Source of the DNA: Cyanothece sp. UBA12306 | GTDB lineage: Bacteria; Cyanobacteriota; Cyanobacteriia; Cyanobacteriales; Microcystaceae | NCBI GenBank assembly: GCA_003448685.1 | Contig: DLXW01000334.1 | Coordinates: 6,953 to 13,562 of the forward strand | Reading direction: 5' to 3' | DNA: 6,610 nt | Part shown: one piece after another, positions 1 through 4,312 of the stretch | Numbering within the stretch: the stretch's first letter is position 1 | How the letters are laid out: every line of letters starts with the position of its first letter | Translations under genes and position numbers: made by a program | The notes under the pieces: model-generated | Databases searched by the model: none | Told to the model about the DNA's origin: nothing | The model's input: only the letters and a program-made list of their open reading frames with translations

Positions 1-80
1 TAGATAGCAAACGAGTTCGAGATGCTAAAGAATGCCACAAGGTAAGTGGTTGGTTTGTTGAAGCTTTGAAAATTGACTGA
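1..80 (+). CDS. possible 3' end of a plus-strand gene cut by the window edge
   Basis: Reading codons from base 3, the frame is open from the left edge to a TGA at 78-80 and gives 25 residues ending WFVEALKID. The composition is protein-like, with charged residues alternating with an amphipathic helix-like end. It would converge on the transporter pair to its right. I do not recognise the family, and a 25-codon open stretch can occur by chance, so this is only a candidate partial gene. If real, it means the minus-strand transporter operon ends at the PDGLE gene and does not continue directly leftward into cbiQ. Confidence 0.3.
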   Translation, partial: DSKRVRDAKECHKVSGWFVEALKID

Positions 81-130
81 ATGTCTAAAATCATGTGTTT
101 AGAAAATAGGTAAGAGAGACGAAAAAATAG

Positions 131-496
131 TTAAAAATCTCTCCCTTTCTCTGTATCTCTCTTTTCTTGAGCAGAAATATTACCTAATAATTTACCGCTT
201 CCCCAAGCTAAACCAAATGTCACAACAGTCCCCACTAAACCAGCTAAAGGAGTAGCAAGATTTTGAGGCACTCCTCGCAGAGTATATTCGTTGAAAACAT
301 TGTAGAATGGCAATTTTTCGGCAGGAGCATCCTCTGCTGCTTTGTTTTCAAATTCTAGATCTTGAGATACTCGATCTAATCCGTCGGGGTCAGAACTAGC
401 AAAAGGAGAAAGGAAAACAGCTATGATTAAGGCAATACCTAATCCTACAGTCCAAAATAATCGATTGCGTTTTTTGATTGATGCCCGATTAGTCAT
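131..496 (-). CDS. PDGLE-domain protein, CbiN-like component of a cobalt/nickel transporter
   Basis: This 121-residue protein has two predicted membrane helices, at about residues 13-32 and 79-100. Between them is a non-cytoplasmic segment that begins with PDGLD (37-41), a variant of the PDGLE signature. PDGLE proteins are the CbiN-type small subunits found with CbiM in energy-coupling-factor transporters for Co2+ or Ni2+. The C-terminal tail is short, charged and presumably cytoplasmic. The ATG has an AGGA Shine-Dalgarno sequence seven bases upstream (complement of 504-507). The gene begins 19 bp after the cbiM stop on the same strand, so the two are almost certainly co-transcribed. The family call is firm; the choice of metal is inferred from family membership only. 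Confidence 0.85.
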   Translation of the reverse strand: MTNRASIKKRNRLFWTVGLGIALIIAVFLSPFASSDPDGLDRVSQDLEFENKAAEDAPAEKLPFYNVFNEYTLRGVPQNLATPLAGLVGTVVTFGLAWGSGKLLGNISAQEKRDTEKGRDF

Positions 497-515
497 GGTA
501 ATTTCCTAAAAATAC

Positions 516-1265
516 TCAAAAAGTCTCTTGATCTTGGGATAATTTCATTCTATAGGTACGAGGGGGATCGTATAGTAGATCGGGACGCGATCGCCAGATA
601 AAACTGATGGTGATTACAGTAATGAGGGCTTCACCAATACCGATAAAAATATGCCAAAATACTAAAGCTCCTAAGCCCAAAGCCAGAGAAACTGTTCCTG
701 ACAAGGCTAGTTGCAGTCCTGTCATAATGGCAGCTGCCATCACACTTAACCAAGCAGCTACGGCAGTGGCGATAGACATAGCTGGCCAATGATTACGACC
801 TAAAGTAACACGAATTCCTTTATAGATAAAATAGCCACCAAAAGTGCCTAATAGTCCCATATTCAAGATATTGGCCCCCAGGACAGTCAAACCGCCATCT
901 TGGAATAACACAGCTTGTACGATAAATACCACTGATACCACTAAGGTTCCAGCCCAAGGACCAAGGAGAATAGCCGCTAGGGTTCCCCCCAATAGATGAC
1001 CTGATGTTCCCCCAGGAATGGGAAAATTAATCATCTGGGCTGCAAAAATAAAAGCTGCACAGACCCCCATTAAAGGTACAGTCTTTTCTTGATATTGAGC
1101 TTGGACTCGCTTGAGGGCGATAAATAGAAAGACAAAGGTAATAATCCAGGTAAATAGACTTACAGGTAAGCTTAGAAAGCCGTCAGGAATGTGTAAGCCT
1201 AAATAGGCTGGCCATTGAAATGATTGGAATAATAACGGCATCAAGATTAAATTAGATATCTCCAT
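516..1265 (-). CDS. cbiM: CbiM, membrane substrate-binding component of an ECF-type cobalt/nickel transporter
   Basis: This 249-residue, very hydrophobic protein has six or more membrane segments. It carries the CbiM/NikM hallmarks: HIPDGFLS at 25-32, PGGTSGHLLGG at 84-94, FQDGGLTVLGANILNMG at 121-137 and an IGIGEALIT segment near 208-216. In this family the metal is bound by the N-terminal residues, including the His of HIPDGF, and by the His of SGHLLGG. If the chain is numbered from the residue before HIPDGF (Leu24), these two become His2 and His67, as in NikM. The predicted protein has 23 extra residues in front, resembling a signal peptide. The ATG at 1265 is supported by AGGA eight bases upstream (complement of 1274-1277); the next ATG, codon 9, has no well-placed Shine-Dalgarno. 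The PDGLE gene follows. CbiQ and CbiO, needed to energise transport, are not in view. Confidence 0.93.
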   Translation of the reverse strand: MEISNLILMPLLFQSFQWPAYLGLHIPDGFLSLPVSLFTWIITFVFLFIALKRVQAQYQEKTVPLMGVCAAFIFAAQMINFPIPGGTSGHLLGGTLAAILLGPWAGTLVVSVVFIVQAVLFQDGGLTVLGANILNMGLLGTFGGYFIYKGIRVTLGRNHWPAMSIATAVAAWLSVMAAAIMTGLQLALSGTVSLALGLGALVFWHIFIGIGEALITVITISFIWRSRPDLLYDPPRTYRMKLSQDQETF

Positions 1266-1310
1266 ATTCTGAGTCCTAACACCTCTTATAAACTGTTTCT
1301 TGGGCCTGAC

Positions 1311-1316
1311 AGTATA
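1311..1316 (-). promoter_or_regulatory. possible -10 element for the cbiM-PDGLE operon
   Basis: On the minus strand this reads TATACT, five of six matches to TATAAT, and would give a 5' leader of about 40 bases before the cbiM ATG. No convincing -35 hexamer lies 15-18 bases upstream. The element overlaps one arm of an ACTGT-N12-ACAGT inverted repeat (1292-1313), which could be an operator or chance. This is suggestive only. Confidence 0.25.
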
Positions 1317-1428
1317 TTTTCACAACATCTTTAGATTGTTTGATTTTATGAAAAGATTCTAAAAAACTCCCTTCTTAACCAAGAAAGGTAGTACAAGTCA
1401 AGAAATAGGTAACAAGGAATATTGCCCA

Positions 1429-1444
1429 TGTAATTCTAGATACA
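1429..1444 (+). promoter_or_regulatory. candidate NtcA-binding site upstream of the mechanosensitive channel gene
   Basis: The sequence is TGTA, eight bases, TACA. This is a perfect match to the palindromic core GTA-N8-TAC recognised by NtcA, the cyanobacterial nitrogen-control activator, and includes the preferred flanking T and A. A TATTAA element starts 22 bases after the GTA-N8-TAC core (1466-1471), the usual spacing for NtcA-activated promoters that lack a -35 box. Transcription would then start near 1478, leaving a short leader that still contains the AAGGA ribosome site at 1485-1489. The match and spacing are seen directly; binding is inferred. Confidence 0.5.
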
Positions 1445-1465
1445 AACTCAAAAAATGGGAAGAAT

Positions 1466-1471
1466 TATTAA
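1466..1471 (+). promoter_or_regulatory. possible -10 element of the channel-ribokinase operon
   Basis: TATTAA matches four of six positions of TATAAT and lies 22 bases downstream of the candidate NtcA core. The sequence matches only moderately; the call rests mainly on its position relative to that site and to the start codon at 1495. Confidence 0.35.
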
Positions 1472-1494
1472 GAATCTTTGGGTTAAGGAAATTA

Positions 1495-3180
1495 ATGAAA
1501 TACAAAATAAAACGGTTTTTGGCTTTGCTATTAACAACAATAATGTTGCTTGGTATTTTAGGAATATTTAGTCATAAATTAGTCGCCGAGGAGCAAGGTT
1601 TAAGAAATAAATTTCCTGTTGTTTTCAATGGCAGTAATCTTTTTTATATTCAACGTCCTAATGGTTCTCTTTCAGCCGAAGAAAGAGCCGAATTAATCCA
1701 AAAAAGATTAGAAAAATATTTTAAAAATGATGATGTTGAAATTAAAGACAAAAAATTCGATTTGGATAATAGAGGTGACATAGTAACTATTTTGTTTAAA
1801 AACAACATCTTAGCAACTATTACTGTAGAAGATGCTAAAATAGCTGACATTCCTAGAGTTGAATTAGCTGAAAAATACTTAGAAAAAATAAAAGAATCTG
1901 TTAAAAGATATCAGTTAGAACGTAAGCCATTATACTGGCTAATTGGGATTATTTTGACGGTACTAACAACTCTAATATTGCTTGTTATTTTAAGGATAAT
2001 TGATCAAATATTTCCCCATATTGATGTTTTATTAAATAATTGGCGAGATCGGATAATTCCATCAATTAGGATTCAAAATCTAGAACTTTTATCTGCTGAA
2101 CATTTAACTAATATTTGTCAAAGCTTTGTTAGATTAGTTCGTATTACATTAACTTTACTAATTCTTTATTTATTTATTCCTTTAGTTCTTAGTTTTTTCC
2201 CTCAAACTAGACGAATAGGTCGACTAATTTTTGATTACTTAATGAAAGCAATCAATTTAGTAGGTAATTCTTTAATTGCCTATTTACCCAATATATTTAT
2301 CTTAATTGTTATTGTTTATTTGACCTATTATATTTTACGCTTTCTCAAGCTTATTTTTACAGAAATTGAGCAAGAAAATCTCAAGTTTCCAGGCTTTTAT
2401 CCAGAGTGGGCGCAACCTACTTATAGAATCTTAAATTGGATAGTTATTGCCTTAGCTGCTGTTTTTGCCTTTCCTTATCTACCTGGTTTTGATTCCCCTG
2501 CATTTCGCGGAGTTTCTACTTTTTTAGCCCTATTATTTACTTTAGGATCAACTGGAGTTGTATCTAATACTGTTTCTGGTTTTGTCCTCATTTATACTCG
2601 AGCTTTCCAAGTAGGTGATAGAGTAAAAATTGGCGATGCAACGGGAGATATTATGGAAAAAGATTTATTGGTAACTCGAATTAAAACTCTTAAAAATGTT
2701 GTGATTACTATTCCCAATTCTGTTATCATTAATAGTAATGTGATTAATTATACTTCTTTATCGAGAGATTCTAAAAATCCTTTGATTATTGATACAACAA
2801 TTACCTTAGGTTACGATGTTCCTTGGCGTAAAGTTCATGAAGTTTTAATCAAAGCAGCTAAGGCAACAAACTATGTTCTTAAGTATCCTGAGCCTTTTGT
2901 TTTTCAAACGTCTCTTAATGACTTCTATGTTAGTTATGAAATTAATGTCTATACCATTGAATCAAGTAAAATAATGGATATTTATTCTAGTTTACATCAA
3001 AATATTCAGGACCAATGTAATGAAGCGGGAATCGAAATTTTATCTCCCCATTATTCTGCCCTTCGAGATGGCAATCAAAATACTATTCCAGAAAACTATC
3101 TTCCTAAAGATTATAAGGCTCCTGGTTTTAAAATTGATCAGATAACCAATATATTAAACTTAAATAACAAGGAACATTAA
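1495..3180 (+). CDS. large MscS-family mechanosensitive ion channel
   Basis: This 561-residue channel should open under membrane tension to release solutes. Residues 1-31 look like a signal peptide (KYKIKR, a hydrophobic run, possible cleavage after LVA). Residues 32-145 form a soluble, charged, probably periplasmic domain. Membrane helices follow at about 146-169, 212-236, 260-284 and 311-328. The MscS pore helix and upper beta domain start at about 337, with GSTGVVSNTVSGF at 351-363 and RAFQVGDRVKIG at 369-380, equivalent to the LQGSLSN and RPF.AGEYVDLG regions of E. coli MscS. The alpha/beta cytoplasmic vestibule runs to about 525, with the conserved IPNS at 406-409. At 561 residues it is about twice the length of E. 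coli MscS, the extra being N-terminal. The ATG has AAGGA five bases upstream. The ribokinase gene follows after 17 bp. Codon use is strongly A/T-ending. The domain I call periplasmic is not one I recognise. Confidence 0.9.
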   Translation: MKYKIKRFLALLLTTIMLLGILGIFSHKLVAEEQGLRNKFPVVFNGSNLFYIQRPNGSLSAEERAELIQKRLEKYFKNDDVEIKDKKFDLDNRGDIVTILFKNNILATITVEDAKIADIPRVELAEKYLEKIKESVKRYQLERKPLYWLIGIILTVLTTLILLVILRIIDQIFPHIDVLLNNWRDRIIPSIRIQNLELLSAEHLTNICQSFVRLVRITLTLLILYLFIPLVLSFFPQTRRIGRLIFDYLMKAINLVGNSLIAYLPNIFILIVIVYLTYYILRFLKLIFTEIEQENLKFPGFYPEWAQPTYRILNWIVIALAAVFAFPYLPGFDSPAFRGVSTFLALLFTLGSTGVVSNTVSGFVLIYTRAFQVGDRVKIGDATGDIMEKDLLVTRIKTLKNVVITIPNSVIINSNVINYTSLSRDSKNPLIIDTTITLGYDVPWRKVHEVLIKAAKATNYVLKYPEPFVFQTSLNDFYVSYEINVYTIESSKIMDIYSSLHQNIQDQCNEAGIEILSPHYSALRDGNQNTIPENYLPKDYKAPGFKIDQITNILNLNNKEH

Positions 3181-3197
3181 GCCATAATTTATAATTC

Positions 3198-4130
3198 ATG
3201 AGTATCATTGTTTTCGGTAGTATTAATATGGATTTAGTTGCCCAGACTTCCCGCTTACCTAAAGCGGGAGAAACGGTATTAGGAAATAACTTTTTTACTG
3301 TTCCTGGGGGTAAAGGGGCAAATCAAGCGGTAGCGGCAGCAAAATTAGGGGTAAAAACCTATCTTATTGGACGGGTGGGAGGAGATATTTTTGGGGAAGA
3401 ATTATTAGAAAATCTTCGACTATTAGAAGTTAATATTGATGGGGTTTTGATTGATAGTAATATTAATTCTGGGACTGCTATTATTACCGTTGAAGAGGAA
3501 GGAGAAAACTCGATTATTGTTATTCCTGGTGCTAATGGCAACCTCGATGATTCTGATGTTCAACGTTTAGAACCAATTTTAGCTAATGCTACTGCCTTAT
3601 TATTACAATTAGAAGTTCCTTTATCCCCTATCCAAACAGTAGCTAATTTAGCTAAAAAAGCGGGGATTACAGTTATACTTGATCCTGCACCTGCACCGGA
3701 TAGATTACCTGATGATCTCTATCCCTTAATTGATATTATTACCCCCAATGAAACCGAAGCAGCAAGATTAGTAGGATTTCCTATTAATAATGAAGAAGCA
3801 GCCGAAAAAGCGGCTCAAATTTTCTTGAATTGGGGCGTAAAAACTGCTATTATTAAACTAGGATCGAAGGGAGCTTTTTATGCCACCAAAAATCAAAGCG
3901 GTTTCATTCCACCTTTTCCTGTTAAAGCCATTAATACGGTAGCAGCAGGGGATGCTTTTAACGGTGTAATGGCAGCAGCTTTAGATCGGGGTTTATCTCT
4001 AGTAGAAGCCTTAAATTGGGGAGCGATCGCGGGGGCATTAACTACTACTAAAATGGGCGCACAAACCGCATTACCTAATTTAGAAGAAGTGACAAACTAT
4101 CTATCACAATTTATTATGAATAATCAATAA
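3198..4130 (+). CDS. rbsK: ribokinase, PfkB carbohydrate kinase family
   Basis: This cytoplasmic enzyme phosphorylates D-ribose to ribose 5-phosphate with ATP. At 310 residues it has the usual ribokinase length. The N-terminal strand IVFGSINMDLV (4-14) and the first PfkB signature GGKGANQA (37-44) bind sugar. TPNETEA (182-188) is the Mg/phosphate motif. NTVAAGDAFNG (246-256) is the second signature, with the catalytic base Asp252. MGAQ (286-289) fits the monovalent-cation loop. Asn246 stands where E. coli RbsK has Asp249, a potassium ligand. The start is fixed by the conserved first strand; no Shine-Dalgarno is well placed, since AAGGA at 3169-3173 is 24 bases upstream. Translation may therefore be coupled to the channel gene, which ends 17 bp earlier. 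No ribose transporter is nearby. A related PfkB substrate (for example another pentose) cannot be excluded, but the motifs favour ribokinase. Confidence 0.88.
   Translation: MSIIVFGSINMDLVAQTSRLPKAGETVLGNNFFTVPGGKGANQAVAAAKLGVKTYLIGRVGGDIFGEELLENLRLLEVNIDGVLIDSNINSGTAIITVEEEGENSIIVIPGANGNLDDSDVQRLEPILANATALLLQLEVPLSPIQTVANLAKKAGITVILDPAPAPDRLPDDLYPLIDIITPNETEAARLVGFPINNEEAAEKAAQIFLNWGVKTAIIKLGSKGAFYATKNQSGFIPPFPVKAINTVAAGDAFNGVMAAALDRGLSLVEALNWGAIAGALTTTKMGAQTALPNLEEVTNYLSQFIMNNQ
4023..4030. repeat. HIP1 octamer, one of four in the window
   Basis: GCGATCGC is the highly iterated palindrome of many cyanobacterial genomes. The other copies are at 587-594 (in cbiM), 4405-4412 and 5670-5677 (in the WD40 gene). 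Four copies in 6.6 kb of AT-rich DNA is far above chance and supports a cyanobacterial source. Confidence 0.9.
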
Positions 4131-4136
4131 TAAATT
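4108..4136. other. AT-only inverted repeat spanning the ribokinase stop codon
   Basis: AATTTATTAT at 4108-4117 is perfectly complementary to ATAATAAATT at 4127-4136, with a nine-base loop between. The ten-pair stem contains no G:C pair and is not followed by a T-tract, so it is not a standard terminator. It could still affect mRNA 3'-end stability. In DNA this AT-rich it may be chance. Confidence 0.35.
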
Positions 4137-4312
4137 ATCAGTTAGGACTTACTTTAAAACCTGATTTTTTCAAAGAAAAAGTAGTTAGATCGGAGAATAA
4201 ATCCCCGTTTCCAAAATAACTAATAACTTCTGTCCGTACTTAATAATATTAAACCCCTGACTTCTGACTTCTGACTTCTGACTTCTGACTTCTGACTTCT
4301 GACTTGGAGACT
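4131..4312. other. convergent intergenic region
   Basis: This 182-bp gap lies between the ribokinase stop and the WD40 stop. It contains the end of the AT inverted repeat, a weak A/T hairpin (TTTTTC-AAA-GAAAAA, 4165-4179) and the heptamer array near its right end. I see no ORF and no strong rho-independent terminator for either gene. Confidence 0.6.
4257..4305. repeat. seven perfect tandem copies of the heptamer CTGACTT
   Basis: The 49 bp are seven uninterrupted, identical 7-bp units ending eight bases before the stop of the WD40 gene. Short tandemly repeated heptamers between genes are well known in cyanobacteria and vary in copy number by slippage. The array lies in the 3' untranslated region of both converging genes, so copy changes would not disturb either reading frame. 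A stray related sequence, AACTTCTG, occurs at 4225-4232. Confidence 0.95.

Noticed and set aside
114..143. GAGAGA/TCTCTC inverted repeat around the PDGLE gene stop, as a terminator
   Set aside because: The stem is six pairs, the loop is 18 bases and overlaps the stop codon, and no T-tract follows on either strand.
607..792. Open plus-strand frame of 61 codons inside the cbiM region
   Set aside because: It is antisense to a well-supported cbiM and has no family features; the open frame is a by-product of the coding strand.
1372..1388. Small hairpin TTCTT-AACC-AAGAA in the divergent intergenic region
   Set aside because: It has only five A/T-dominated pairs and is not positioned to act as a terminator or an obvious operator.
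1266..1494. Cobalamin or nickel/cobalt riboswitch ahead of cbiM
   Set aside because: Read on the minus strand, I found no B12-box-like conserved sequence or extended helices; the likely leader of about 40 bases is too short.
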